DNA from: Viola odorata
Lineage: Eukaryota; Streptophyta; Magnoliopsida; Malpighiales; Violaceae
DNA length: 64,000 nt
Reading direction: 5' to 3'
NCBI GenBank assembly: GCA_963691705.1
Contig: OY829542.1
Location: forward strand, 24,600,579 to 24,664,578
In this document: piece by piece, positions 1-11,545 of the stretch
How positions within the stretch are numbered: position 1 is the first letter of the stretch
How the letters are laid out: every line of letters starts with the position of its first letter
Notes under the pieces: model-generated
Told to the model about the DNA's origin: nothing
What the model saw: only the letters and a program-made list of their open reading frames with translations
Database searches by the model: none
Program-made: the position numbers and the translations under genes

Positions 1-1311
1 GTGGATGTAATTGATCCTGATGATGAAGATATTCATGAGCTTGAATTTACTGATCCTTTAGAGTATGTTCTTAGCAGGAGTGTTGATTACAATAAACTGG
101 GTGAATTGGAGGAAAGAATGGTAGTTCGTGACGAGATTGAGGAAGCAGTGTTTGAACTTGACATTTCTAAACCTTTTATTACTGTTCCCAGAACTTTAGA
201 TTTACCTGCCACTCACAACTCTCTTATTCCTTCTGTTTTATAGGCCCCGGATCTAGAGTTGAAGAAACTACTAGAGCACCTGAAGTACTCTTTCCTAGGA
301 CTAGGACAGAGTCTACTAGTAATAATTTCCAGCAGATTGACGAAACTGGAGGAGGACAGACTCGTGAGAATCTTGAAGGATCACAAAGAAGCTATCAGTT
401 GGACCATAACTGACATCAAGGGGATTTCTCCTTCTATTTGCACGTATAAAATCCACCTTGAAGAAGATTGCTAGACAGTAAGATAACCACAAAGGACGTT
501 GAATCCGTCTATGATAGAAGTCGTGAAAAAGGAAATTCTTAAACTTTTAGATGCAGGTGTTATATACCCTATATCTGATAGTTCTTGGGTGAGTCCTGTG
601 CAGGTTGTTCCCAAGAAAACAGGGATGACAGTGGTTGAAAATAACGAGGGAAAGCTGGTTCCGACGAGGGTGCAAAACGGATTGAGAGTATGCATCGATT
701 ATCGTAGGCTTAACACAGCAACGAGGAAGGATCATTTTCCCCTCCCCTTCATTGATCAGATGCTGGAAAGACTCTCAGGTGAAACCCATTATTGTTGTCT
801 CGACGGGTATTCTGGATTCCACCAAATACCCGTCGCTGTGAAAGACCAAGATAAGACCACTTTTACTTGCCCTTTCGGGACTTTTGCGTATAAGCGTATG
901 CCTTTTGGACTTTGTAATGTACCTGCTACTTTTCAACGATGCATGCTAAGTATTTTTTCTGAATATGTTGAAAAAGGAATAGAAGTTTTCATGGACGATT
1001 TTACTGTGTATGGAAATTCTTTTGATGAGTGCTTAGAAAACTTAGAAAAAGTCCTTAAGAGGTGTTTAGAAACTAATCTTGTGATAAATTATGAGAAATG
1101 TCACTTTATGGTTGATCATGGATTAGTTCTAGGACACATTATTTCCCGTAAAACAATTGAGGTCGACAAAGCTAAAATAGATATTATAGAATCTCTGCCT
1201 TACCCAACCAGTGTGCGTAAAGTGCGCTCTTTCTTAGGTCATACAGGTTTCTATAGAAGATTCATCAAGGACTTCTCAAAGATTGTAGCACCCATGTGCC
1301 AGCTGTTATAG
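1..1311 (+). pseudogene. Athila reverse transcriptase with upstream linker (broken)
   Basis: Copies element RNA into DNA in the virus-like particle. Frame 1 first encodes the linker ahead of RT, then from 499 the RT proper: VCIDYRRLN at about 691-717, [10 protein letters not shown] at 736, [13 protein letters not shown] at about 799, MPFGLCNVPATFQRCM at about 898 and the catalytic box FMDDF at about 990. The thumb/connection part, SFLGHTGFYRRFIKDFS, ends at 1,280. In-frame stops are TAG 241-243, TAG 472-474, TAA 484-486 and TAG 1,309-1,311. Catalytic aspartates are intact, so the decay is by nonsense changes rather than loss of motifs. Confidence 0.9.
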
Positions 1312-1761
1312 AAGGAGGTCAAATTTCAGTTTGGAGAGGATTGCAAGAAAGCTTTCGATGAGCTTAAAGAGAAATTAATTACAGCCCCTGTAATTCAAGC
1401 TCCTAATTGGAACTTACCATTTGAAATAATGTGCGATGACTCTAACAATGTTGTAGGTGCGGTTCTAGGACAAAAGGAGGGGAAGGATCCTCATGTTATC
1501 TATTATGCTTCGCGGATGTTGGATGAGGCGCAAAGGAACTATATGACCATGGAGAAAGAGTTGTTTGTGATTATTTTTTCTGACCATGCAGCTTTGCGCT
1601 ACTTGTTGGCCAAGAAGGAGGCGAAACCAAGGCTGATCAGATGGATTCTCCTCCTACAAGAATTTGACGTGGAAATCAGAGACGAGTGGGAAGGAGAATT
1701 TGGTGGCAGACCACCTAAGCTGGATAATAGCAGCCCCAAACCCATTACCTGTCAAAGATGA
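1312..1761 (+). pseudogene. Athila RNase H domain (broken)
   Basis: Continues frame 1 after the TAG at 1,309. It encodes the end of the RT connection and then RNase H, with [15 protein letters not shown] at 1,429 (first catalytic Asp region), [23 protein letters not shown] (catalytic Glu) and DHAALRYLL. Near 1,681-1,690 the conserved [11 protein letters not shown] that should follow appears in frame 2, so a one-base indel lies there. The rest of the frame-1 ORF to 1,761 is out of frame. Confidence 0.85.
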
Positions 1762-3099
1762 GTTCCCGGATGAAGGCCTCTTCCTAGCCATAGGAAAGAG
1801 GGCATGGTATGCTGGCATTGCTAACTTCTTAGCAATAGGTAAGTGTGAAGGTGAGTTATCTTATCATGAGAAGGAAAAAATCAAAAGACACTCTAAACAT
1901 TACATATGGGACGATCCTTATATGTGGAACATTGGTAAGGATCAGATCATTAGAAGGTGTGTTCTTGAGCATGAGGTAGAATCTATTCTTGATTTTTGCC
2001 ATTCTCAAGCATGTGGCGGACACTTTGGTCCAAAAAGAACCGCACTTAAGGTATTAGAATCTAGTTTTTACTAGCCTACACTTTTTAAGGATAGTCATAT
2101 GTATTGCATGAAGTGTTCTAACTGTCAACATACTGGTAATATTTCTTCAAAAAATTAGATGTCACTTAGTCCAATATTAGCATGTGAAATCTTTGAAGTA
2201 TGGGGAATAGACTTTATGGGTCCTTTTCCTAAGTCTGGAGGTAACCAGTATATTATTCTTGCAGTAGATTATCTTTCAAAATGGGTGGAAGTTAAGGCCA
2301 CTGCGGCTGATGACGCTAGAACCACCGTCTCATTTTTGAAATCTCATGTTCTTAACAGGTTTGGAGTCTCGAAGGTGATAATCAGTGACAGAGGCACTCA
2401 CTTTTGTAATAAAGTGGTGGCAACCTTGTTCAAAAAGTATAGTATCACCCACAAAGTCTCCACATCCTATCACCCCTAGACCAATGAGCAGGCAGAGGTT
2501 TCGAATAGAGAGATCAAAACCATACTGACAAAAACGGTGAATCCAGAAAGAAAAGATTGGAGCCAGAGGCTGGACGATGCCTTATGGGCGTACTGAACAA
2601 CATTCAAGATGCCAATCGGGACTACTCCATACAAGCTGGTATTTGGAAAATCTTGCCGACTTCCAGTCGAAATGGAGCATTGATCATTCTGGGCGATAAA
2701 GCAATGTAACGTCAACATGGAGCGAGATGGAGAAGAAAGAAAACTTCATATGCAAGAACTCGAGGAGCTAAGGAATGATGCGTATGAGAATGCGATCACC
2801 ACCAAAGCCAAAATGAAGAAATACCATGACAGCCTTATCAAAACTTAGAACTTTTTCGTGGGACAAAAAGTTCTATTATTTAATTCTATACTAAGAATTT
2901 TTTCTGGAAAACTTAAGTCTAGATGGGTTGGTCCTTATGTTGTTTCTAATATTTATTCTCATGGTGCTATTGACATTCAGGAAATGAAGACAGGGAGAAT
3001 CTTCAAAGTAAATAGATAGAGGTTGAAACCTTTTTATGAAGGGTTCAAGAATGACATGGTGGAGCAGCTCACCGTTTATCCACCTCCAAAAAATTGAGC
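1664..3099 (+). pseudogene. Athila integrase (broken)
   Basis: Inserts element DNA into the host genome. Frame 2 shows VADHLS from the RNase H end, an HHCC zinc module (CHSQACGGHFG near 2,000-2,030; CMKCSNCQ near 2,106-2,130), then the catalytic core: [14 protein letters not shown] at about 2,199 (Asp 1), ISDRGTHF at about 2,383 (Asp 2) and EVSNREIK at about 2,497 (Glu). It runs on to the C-terminal GPYVV / RLKPFYEGF region at about 2,935-3,050. In-frame stops: TAG 2,072, TAG 2,156, TAG 2,477, TGA 2,594, TGA 2,681, TAG near 2,847, TAG near 3,017 and TGA 3,098. Several are Gln, Trp or Arg in relatives. Confidence 0.88.
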
Positions 3100-3545
3100 A
3101 CGAACAATGTCTAGTCCGAGACTATAAAGAGGAACGCTTCATGGGAGGCAACCCATGTGTTTTTGACATTTTCATTTTTTTAATTATTTTTATTTTTATT
3201 TTATTTTCATTTTTATTTTTTATTTTATTTTGTTTTTATTTTGTTTCCCTGTCAAGGAACTTTTCTGGAAAATAATGGTGTTTTGAATGTGTTTCTTGGT
3301 AGGAGAACAAGAGCAGAGGGGAATAATGGAGGATAGGTGCACATTTGAAGAGTTTGTTATGGCTTAAGTGAAGTTCTAGCCCAAAGAACCTTAGCGGGCT
3401 TGAACAAACCACTTAAGCCCATTAACTAAATTAACACATAAAACACTACACTCCCTTACCCGACCAAATCAAACACCACATTCCATCATCTTCTTCCCCT
3501 CTTTCAAAACCCTAGCTACTCCCTCAAATCCAAACACCAACCATA

Positions 3546-4279
3546 GTGCTAACAAGAGGAGGAGTCGGCGGCAGCACCAGAAGCAGCACCAAACCAGGAA
3601 TCAAACCCGCCACAAAACCCAAGACCCGAACCACAGCTCAGCCACCCTCACCGCCGATTCAGCTAACGGACGACGAAGAGGAGTTTTACTTTGACATTTA
3701 TGGGAACTACACCCGAGAGAGACCAGCCACCCCACCGCTGTCGTCCTTTCCTCCGCGTGTCGCAGCGAGAACGCGGACAACCAATCCAGTCCAGCGTACA
3801 TGGCCACTGTCGCGTACAACCAGTCCAGCGTCATAGCTGGTCGCGCCTCCCACCACCACAACGCCGGCGAAGAGCTCCCGTACGCCTACACTGGTCACCA
3901 CCGTCGCTACAGTAGCCACGACAGACCAGGGGGAAGAAGCAAGGACCAGCTGGACAAACCCATTTCACCGGAGCCCTCTATCCACTCTTCGAGTGACTCC
4001 GGTGACGAGACAACCTCAGATCCGACGTTTAAATCCATTTTGCACGAGTTGGAGGCTGAATCAGAAGAGCAGTCCGACGAGATGCCCTTATCTCACCAGA
4101 GAAAAGGAAAGCAGAAGGTGGCAGTGGGTAGAAACGGGTCTAGTGTGGGGGAAAATGCAAGAGGACAGAACCAGCGCAATTGGAACAGAAGGGCCATGTG
4201 CGGACCAAAGACAAGTCTAAAGGAGGCAAAGCGAAACGATAGGTACCCCCAACCATTGAAAACCTCAATGGCTAGTTGA
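3546..4279 (+). pseudogene. N-terminal part of Athila post-pol ORF (degenerate)
   Basis: A proline/arginine-rich, low-complexity coding-like stretch between the AT-rich spacer after pol (T-rich run 3,165-3,250) and the conserved ORF at 4,276. A segment with TDDEEEFYFDIYG near 3,660-3,700 looks coding. The frame changes several times (3,546 frame, then 3,800 frame). Its place and composition fit the variable N-terminus of the Athila extra ORF. No function is known to me. Confidence 0.5.
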
Positions 4280-5349
4280 TTTTTGATGATAATGAGTCTA
4301 TTGAGAAATTGGTTGTTTATTGTCGTCGTGGTGCTACTGCCTGTGCTAGATTTGATTGTCAATTGTTGACTGATTTGGGGATTTTAGATAAATTGACTGA
4401 GTTTATTCAGAACATAGGATGGGAGCCTTTCTTTTTTCTTGAGCATGTTGTCTATTTGGAACTCACTTATGAATTTTATTCCTCATTCTAGTTAAGTCCA
4501 CCTAAAAAGAAAATTGTGTTGTTTAATGATAAGGAAGTGCACTTTAGATTGATGAATGCATATTTTCACCTTAGCATGAATGAGTTTAATGTTATGTTGG
4601 GTTTTGTTGCTGAAAATGAATTGGGTGCTGATTGGTACATTAATTACTTTTCTGACTATCCGGATGAATTTGATAAAGATGTTGCTTTTAGACAATTGAC
4701 TGGAAACCCAGCAGCTATCTTCGATAACAGTCATACGAAGGCTCACGCCATTCGTGACTTATCGCTAAGGATTCTGCACAGGTTTCTAGCAATTACCTTT
4801 GCCGGTAAGATTCACATTTCTGGTGAAATCTCCAAGCAGGAGCTTTTCATTCTTTGGTGCATGTTAAATAGGCATAAATTGAGTCTAGGATACTGGTTTA
4901 GTCATCAAGTCAGAACTTGCAAATCTAAAATGCCCATGGGTTCTCTCATAACCGCTCTTGCTGTCAAACATAGAGGTTTTAATATTGAAAATAACAACCT
5001 TTTCAAGTATGCTGATTTGAGATTGCTTGATTTGAGATCATTGGATCAAATGGGTTATTTTCACTTGGAAAATAAAGTTTTGTGCAACAACACAGGTTTT
5101 ACGCCTGTCTCGGAGCATGTGTTTTCAACTAAGAACGGAGGAATCTTCAGGTTTGCCCACGAGTAAGCTAAAGAAGCTGCCACGACATCCACTGCCGAGG
5201 CACAACAAAACAACTCACTCCCACGTGAACCGTCGGGATCCCGAACTGACCACGGTCACATTCAAGGGGAAGAGTTGGCTGTACTGAAAGAGATTTTGAG
5301 GAAGCAGGACGATCAGAGTAGCATGATGAGAAAGTTGCTTGAGGAGTAG
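4276..5349 (+). pseudogene. Athila extra ORF after pol (ATHILA ORF / putative plant transposon protein type)
   Basis: One frame runs from 4,276 to beyond 5,400 with stops TAG 4,489-4,491, TAA 5,164-5,166 and TAG 5,347-5,349. The central part resembles proteins of the Athila-specific ORF family, with features such as LGADWYINYFSDYPD, AIRDLSLRILHRFLAITF and KQELFILWCMLNRHKL. It sits where other Athila elements carry an env-like or ORF-1-type gene. A short acidic, possibly coiled stretch (VLKEILRKQDDQ; MMRKLLEE) follows the second stop. Function unknown. Confidence 0.7.
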
Positions 5350-5509
5350 CATGAAACATTGAAACAAATCCTAGAGGACCTTGCAGCTGGTCAAAAGGCT
5401 GCCAAAATGACCCCCCAGGTTCCATCTTTCCATTCCTTTTATTTTCTTCTTTCTTTTTCTTTCTTGAGTCTGTTTTTTAACTTATTTTCCATTTGTCTAT
5501 TTTTTTCTT

Positions 5510-8034
5510 TTCCCACACTTTGAGGACAAGGTGTCTTCTAGTGTGGGGGAGGAGTTTTTAGGATTGTGTTGATTGTTTATGTTTTTTGTGTTTTTCGTGA
5601 TTGCTTGAGTGCGTCAGTTTTGTTTTGGGTTAATTTTCCAATTTTGAGTCTGTTTTGTGGTCTGTTTTTCAATTCTTGCCTGCATGTCTTGTCTGTTTGT
5701 CTTGAGCGTGCCTTATTTTGATTTTATTGCATGTTTTTAGATAGATTTTGTGGCTGTTTTGTTCAACAAAAACCATGAAAATTAGTTTCAGAACATACAC
5801 TTCATCACATAGGAAACAAAAGATGCTTGATTTCATAGGTCCTTGTTTTATTACCAAGGCTAGGCAATGGCATAATATTTCCAATACCTGTGAGGTGTAT
5901 CCTCCTGGCATTCTTTAAACTCACTTTATTTATATAGTGTCATGATGCTTGGGCTTTATGATTGAATTTTGCGAGAGAAAACATGCAGAACTGGCATTCT
6001 TTAGCCTGCTACTTTTGACACATTGACTATCAATATAGGCTTGCCCCTAAATCATTTGTGGTTTAATAAAGAAGAACTTAAAATGCTAATGCTCTGATAT
6101 TATTGCCTCATTTAAGCAAAAATACGCAGAGAACTATTGAAAAGAAATTCAGCAGCTATAAAAATAAAAATGCTATGTTTGCTGCTTTGGTATTCTTGCC
6201 TCAGCAAGCGAGAATATCCAAGGAACTACAATCAGCCTTGAAAGAAAGAAAAAAACTTGTCTTGGTGCTCATGCCTTATTTAAGCAAGAGTACCCAAGAA
6301 ACTTAGAAAAGCTGATTGAAATTAAGTGAAGAAGGAAAAAGAAATGATTAAAGGGCAATGTGGAAATAAATAGGCCGAAAATCTTCAATTCAGTCAATGT
6401 GGAGGGGGTAGTAGAAGGAAATGGGAATTGTTCTGTTGTGTTTTCAATTGCAGGGTTTGATCGCTAAGCACTCGATTATGATACTATTTCAAATGAGGTG
6501 AGTTTGGGGTCTTGGTTAAGCATTGGTAATCTAGCATAGAGCTATGAACTGAAGTATCTGTGGATCCTATGTGATGAATTGGGTGTTCTGAAGTCGGTAC
6601 TAATTGGTCTTTATTTGTATGTGTTTTATTTTGTTTTGGATGGAAATACTTGGGGACAAACATTAGGCTAGTGTGGGTGATTTTGATTGAATGCATTCAT
6701 GCTGATTTTTATGCGTTCAATCCAGCTTATTTGGATGATTATTGCTGCTGCTAGTGATGTTTTACTCCCCTTTTTATAGATCATGGATCCATGAACCAAA
6801 TAGAAGAAAAGGGAATGAAAAGCCATCGTTTGATGCTTGATTTGGTAGAGAGTGAATAGAGCCAGCCAATTTGTTTTCCTGAGCCAAAAACAATGTCGTA
6901 TTGGCTGCTGCTTTATAAAGAGATGGACCCAAGACAGCCAAAGAAATTAAAAGACATGACATGGGCTTGGGCTGCCAAATGAAAGCTTGTCACGCGCTCT
7001 GAGCTTCCAATTGAAAGACGATGCTGCTGTTAAACTTGTAATAGCTTTAGCACTTCAACTTCAATTAGGAGATATTAAAACAATCTTTTTACTTTTCAAT
7101 TTAGAATAAATGTAGAGATTTTTTGAGATAAGGATTAGGTTGATCCTTTTAAGAGAACAACTTGGCAGAAGGAAGGGATCCTCTTCTTCCTCAATTTTGT
7201 TTCCTGCCATTGACACTGCAGCTTGTTCCTTTTTCCTTTACCCTTTAATTAATTAATTCTATTTCATGTTTATTTCTTTTGTGATTTAATTATGTCTTGT
7301 TCTAGCTAATCTATTTAATTCCTGGTAAAGGCTATTTGAGCCATGATTCTTCTCTTGTGAGATCAAATTTGTGCTTATTAAATTCCAATTTTCGTATTTC
7401 TACTCTTTTTGATTTACGGTCAAAACTATTCGTGTTTGTTTTAAACCTGATCAATTTAGAATTAAGTATGTTTAGTTACAATCTTTCTTGGTAATTTTGG
7501 AGTCCATATTTTCATGAATCTGAAGGCAACTAATTGAGTAGAATCTTACTTATAGGAGTAGAGTGTCTCTCTCCTAGGTTTGTGAAAGGTCTCTCCCTGC
7601 GTGTTGTCAATCACTTAATTAAATTCTATAGAGTGTCTCTTAGAATTGTTAAGGCGATTAGGAATTTCCAATAGAGAGTCTCTTTGGTAATTTTGAGTAG
7701 GAGGAGAGTAGGAAGTCTAAAGTGTCTCTGATTTCTATAGCCTGTTTATGAAAATTGGTTTTGAAAATACTTGCGTCAATGATCAATTGAATGAATCGTG
7801 GTTTGATTAGAGTCTTTACCGGGAATGGCTTGTCGCTTGAGTTTAATCAATCTTAATTTGTTTACTGTCTTGTTTCTTTTATTTGTTTAATTAATTGCAA
7901 TACAAACAACCTCTTTATTGGTATTTACCACTGTTACGAATTTTGGTCATTGAACATGAATTAATTTAGTCGTGAAATCTCTGTGGAACGATCTTTTTTT
8001 ACCACTTGCTACAGTTTAATTCAATTTGTGCATG
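5510..8034 (+). repeat. Athila 3' noncoding tail and presumed 3' LTR
   Basis: After the ORF comes CACTTTGAGGACAAGGTG and GTGTGGGGGAGGAG (5,516-5,555), the purine-rich motif typical of the Athila 3' end. The next 2.5 kb has no convincing ORF. It contains three imperfect repeats of a segment beginning ATGCCT(C/T)A(T)TTAAGCAA (about 6,095-6,310) and five GAGTGTCTCT-like motifs (7,560-7,735). The tail ends near 8,030 after a stretch resembling Athila LTR 3' ends (CTCTGTGGAACGATC). The true LTR start cannot be fixed because no second LTR is in the window. Confidence 0.5.
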
Positions 8035-8044
8035 GTGAATCGTA

Positions 8045-8960
8045 GTATTTATTTTTGTTGGTTTCGGCAACCATCAGCAGCGTCACTCTCACCTGATTCC
8101 TCCTCGCCGGCGGCGGTCTGTTCGACCTCTTCCTCTTCTTCCATCTCAGCCGGTAGCTCATTCTCCTCATGGTCCGAATCGGACACCAACACATCTTTCG
8201 ATCGACCATGAAGTGGCATATCTCAAAGTTCAAGAAGAGATTGGTCTCGATGCATCGCTCCAAATACTTTTTTAATTTACACATGCATTCCGAAAAGAAG
8301 TTACCATAAACCGTGAAGTAGTCCATGAAGACCTCGATACCATCTTCAACCAATTCGGAAAAGATGCTCAACATACAGCGTTGAAAGGTGGCGAGGGCAT
8401 TACAGAGGCCGAAGGGCATACGTCTGTAGGCGAAGGTGTCGTAAGGGCACGTGAACGTAGTTTTTTCTTGGTCTTTGGGGGCAACCGGGATTTGATGGAA
8501 ACCTGAGTATCGATCCAGGCAGCAGTAGTGAGTCTTGCCGCGAGACGCTTCAGCATCTGGTCTATGAAAGGAAGAGGGAAGTGATCCTTTCTGGTAGCAG
8601 CATTCAAACGACGATAATCAATGCAAACTCGCCACCCATTCTGAATCCTGGTGAAAATAGATTCACCGTCTTACCCAATAGTAATGGTGATACCCATTTT
8701 CTTGACTTGTATTGGGCTGACCCATGGGCTATCCGAGATGGGATAGATAACGCCCGCATCTAGCAACTTTAACACCTCTTTTTTCACCACCTCCATCATA
8801 GGTGGATTCAATCTGCGTTGTGGCTGGCGTATTGTCTTGCTGGCATCTTCCAAATGAATTCGGTGTGTACATAAGGCTAGCGACAAGCCCTTGATGTCGG
8901 CAATTTCGAGAGAAAGCTAAACAGGAGAGATACACGTGAGGGAGTGCTTGTTCCACTAAC
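8045..8960 (-). pseudogene. Inverted fragment of a second Athila RT fused to an acidic segment
   Basis: On the minus strand from 8,960 down: a pre-RT linker and RT start (RLNPPMMEVVKKEVLKLLDAG, 8,740-8,820), [18 protein letters not shown] (about 8,560-8,605), [16 protein letters not shown] (8,372-8,419) and then IEVFMDYFTVYG. The catalytic FMDDF has become FMDYF, so this copy is dead. Frames change at about 8,640, 8,520 and 8,420. At about 8,213, right after ICHFMV, the RT stops and a Glu/Asp-rich frame follows (EEEEEVEQ near 8,120), which is not RT. This is a separate element from the + strand copy. Confidence 0.8.
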
Positions 8961-9036
8961 ACCTATAGATATCTAGCTTCTTAATTTTGCAGGCATAATT
9001 TTATAGGAGTGTGATAGTGAATGGTGTGACCAAGAA

Positions 9037-10460
9037 GTGTGTGATGATGATAGTAGCTACCAATGCAGTGGTGATGATGGATATGAATCCTATGATGAGG
9101 GTTACCAACCGTCTAGTGTTGATGAGTATGACTCCTATGGCAACGATAGCAACCATTCCAATGGTGATAATGGCTACCAGCCGGCTAGTGTTGATGATGA
9201 TGGTTCCTATGGTGTCACTAGCAACCATTCCAAGGGTGATGGGAGTTCATCTTGGACGTGTAGTAGTTACCAATCTCATGGTAATGAAGCATATGAGTCT
9301 TATGGTGACAATGACTATGAGCATGGTATTGATAGTGCGGGTGAATACTAAGATCAAGATGCTGCAAGTGATTGTGAATATGGAGACTACGAAGGATCTC
9401 AAAGTTCTCATGGCTCAAGTTGTGGCCTACGTTCCAATTCCGGTCAAAGCCTTGGCCATGGCCCCAATTTTAGAAGAACCATCCTCCACACAAGCACACA
9501 AGTCCAAAACAATCATGATAGAACCCTAAGACGAGCACCTACACCTTCTCCTCCTCACTCAAGATATGGCCTCGGTTCCTCAAGACAAAGCCTTGGCCAT
9601 GGTCCCTCTACTAGTGGTCGCAACCATCAAGACAACACCACTTCTCGCCATCGACAATTTCAACTTCCCCTCTTTAGAGGAACGTCCTCTCCGGCAGATT
9701 TTATAGAATGGGAATCCTACCTTACAGGATTGTTCGAATGTCACCAAATGTCCAAGAGCAAGAAAGCCAAACTTGCTATCAAGACATTTGACGACAATGC
9801 CTATAATTGGTGGTACCATATGAGTTGTGGAAGAGAAAAGAGACGAGTAGAACCGATCACTACTTGGGAAGAAATGAGGAGAGTAATGCGTGAGTGGTTT
9901 GTACCCACAAACTATCAGCGGGGGTTGGAAAATGAGTTGTTTTCTATTCAACAAAGTGGTCCAAGTAAGCCAAAATTAGTTATTGATTGCGATTTAATTG
10001 GAGATAATATACATGAAACTCTTGTGTTAAAGAGCAATTACTTGAGGATCATGTGCTTAATAATTGTGTTGAGAATGATATGGTTGAGCATCCTATTGGT
10101 GAGATGAGTAGAGAGACAATTAAGGGTGAATGTACCCAAACACTTGGGAAAGAGATGGGTGAGTGTAGCCAAACACTTGGGAGTGAGTTGGGTGAGAGCC
10201 ATCAAACACTTGGGAATGAGTCGGGTGAGTGCCACCAAACACTCGGGAGTGAATCGGGTAAACACGTGGGGCTAGATGTGTTTGATGTTTTTGTCAACCC
10301 GTTGTTTAAATTTGGGAGGGTTACATTGGGGAGTGAAAAGAGTAAGCGTTCCATTGAGTGTGGATGTAACCTTGGAAATGAATCGGGTGATCACATTGAG
10401 CTAAATATCTTTCAAGGTTTTGACAACCCTTTGTTTAAACTTGAAGATATTAATTGAGAG
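9037..10460 (+). pseudogene. Gypsy-like Gag of a pol-less element
   Basis: From 9,037 a Ser/Tyr/Gly/Asp-rich repeated region (about 60-bp period) runs to a TAA at 9,349. The same frame then continues to the Gag core: LPLFRGTSSPADFIEWESYL (9,665-9,725), KKAKLAIKTFDDNAYNWW, ITTWEEMRRVMREWFVP. This is the retrotransposon gag fold (PF03732 type). A region with a 33-bp tandem repeat follows. No protease, RT or integrase follows before the LTR at 10,739, so the unit is non-autonomous or internally deleted. Confidence 0.75.
10130..10262 (+). repeat. 33-bp in-frame tandem repeat, four units
   Basis: Four units beginning CAAACACTTGGGA lie head to tail. Each encodes an 11-residue motif of the form QTLGxExGExx. 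The units differ at several bases, so the array is not recent. It falls in the linker after the Gag core. Confidence 0.8.
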
Positions 10461-10496
10461 AGTGAAAAGAGTGGGGAAAGGGATAGAGAGAATATC

Positions 10497-10738
10497 TTGT
10501 ATTCTAACATGGATGATCCCTTCTTTTCTACGTTTGATTCTCCTTTACATAAATTTCCTATGGGTTTGGTCAAGGAATTCGGTGCTTATGAGGATCCTTT
10601 CCTTTACTACATTCCTAGCCAACATCATACACTTCTAGTGATATGCCCCTTGCAAGTAATGTTGAGTTATGTGCGCCCAAGTCAGGACCACGAATTTAAA
10701 GCAACGAATTCGAGGACGAATCCTTTCGAAGGGAAAGG
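10497..10738 (+). pseudogene. C-terminal polyprotein remnant before the LTR
   Basis: The frame from 10,497 ends its internal part with SRTNPFEGKGDD, which resembles the tail of gypsy Pol polyproteins just before the LTR. It is followed by a purine tract CGAAGGGAAAGG at 10,727-10,738. The ORF itself runs on into the LTR to 10,940, which is fortuitous. Confidence 0.5.
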
Positions 10739-11530
10739 TGATGATCCGATCACACATGGCTTCATTTCGGCGATGAATGAGCACACATTCGGAGGCCAAG
10801 AGACATGCCTAGAGTCACCAAAAGTAGGCGAGATTCATGCCAATCCGAGGCCACCAGCGTGGTCGAGTTTTCCCCTCGAAGTGGTCGGACCAACCATGAA
10901 GAGTGCACCTAGCGACATACCGTCAGGAGAAGACAAATAAATTGTCTTCTGAAGCGAGGCTAGCGACATACTGTTAAGCCTCTAACGGTATGTCTCCAGA
11001 GACGTTTTTAGCTTCCGAGAAGAGTGTTTTCTAGTATAAATAGTTTCTCCTTCATTTTTCTTCCTTAGTTTTTGATGAGTGTTTATTGCTTGAGTTAGAG
11101 AGTACTCCTCCCTCTAAACACCTTAAAATCTCCTTGTAAGGATCAAGCTTGGGAGGGTCCTTGATTCATTGCAAGTAAAAACCTCTTACCCTCTATCTTT
11201 AATTACTTGTTCTTGTTTACAATTAAATAGAACTTTGGGATTATGGTGTTTATTGAATATTATGGATTCCCATTGGTGGATGATTGATTATAATGTTATT
11301 TGAATGCTTGCCTATTGATTGATCAATTCCAATTGAATTTCTATCCGCAAACCTTCCTTTAATTTCCAGAATTTAGTTCATCTTCATTCTCTAAAATTCC
11401 GCCGCGTTTTTCTCCAATTTCATATCCGATTCTTATGTTTCTTGTCTATAATTGATCAAGTTTTGTCAGGTAACTCAAGCTAGATCTATTGACACGATCC
11501 GACTCATTAAAACGTGACTGGATCGCATCA
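10739..11530 (+). repeat. 792-bp LTR of the gag-only gypsy-like unit
   Basis: Starts TGATGATCCGATCA after a polypurine tract and ends GACTGGATCGCATCA, so the ends form a short inverted TGATG...CATCA. It contains a TATA box (TATAAATAG, 11,035-11,043). Directly after it lies a primer-binding-like site. Having PPT to its left and PBS to its right means it serves as 3' LTR for the left unit and would be 5' LTR for a unit to the right, of which only about 200 bp is left. Confidence 0.6.
11035..11043 (+). promoter_or_regulatory. LTR TATA box
   Basis: TATAAATAG in the middle of the LTR, about 495 bp before its end, where a U3/R promoter is expected. Transcription would run rightward out of the LTR. 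Confidence 0.5.
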
Positions 11531-11532
11531 AG

Positions 11533-11545
11533 TGGTAGCGGAGCC
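11533..11545 (+). other. Primer-binding-like site (initiator tRNA-Met type)
   Basis: TGGTAGCGGAGCC, two bases after the LTR end, matches 11 of 13 positions of the plant initiator tRNA-Met PBS TGGTATCAGAGCC. The two differences are consistent with decay. Confidence 0.6.

Larger units (their letters stand above)
1..8034 (+). mobile_element. Athila-type Ty3/gypsy retrotransposon, 5' truncated by the window edge
   Basis: The order pre-RT leader, RT, RNase H, integrase, long spacer, extra ORF, noncoding tail is that of the plant Athila lineage. The window opens inside pol, so the 5' LTR and gag are not visible. The reading frame is frame 1 up to about 1,690 and frame 2 after that, so at least one indel has occurred. 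About a dozen in-frame stops interrupt it, most of them TAG at positions where the family has Gln or Trp. The 3' limit is approximate; it rests on the end of the LTR-like tail near 8,030, where an unrelated inverted fragment starts. Confidence 0.85.
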
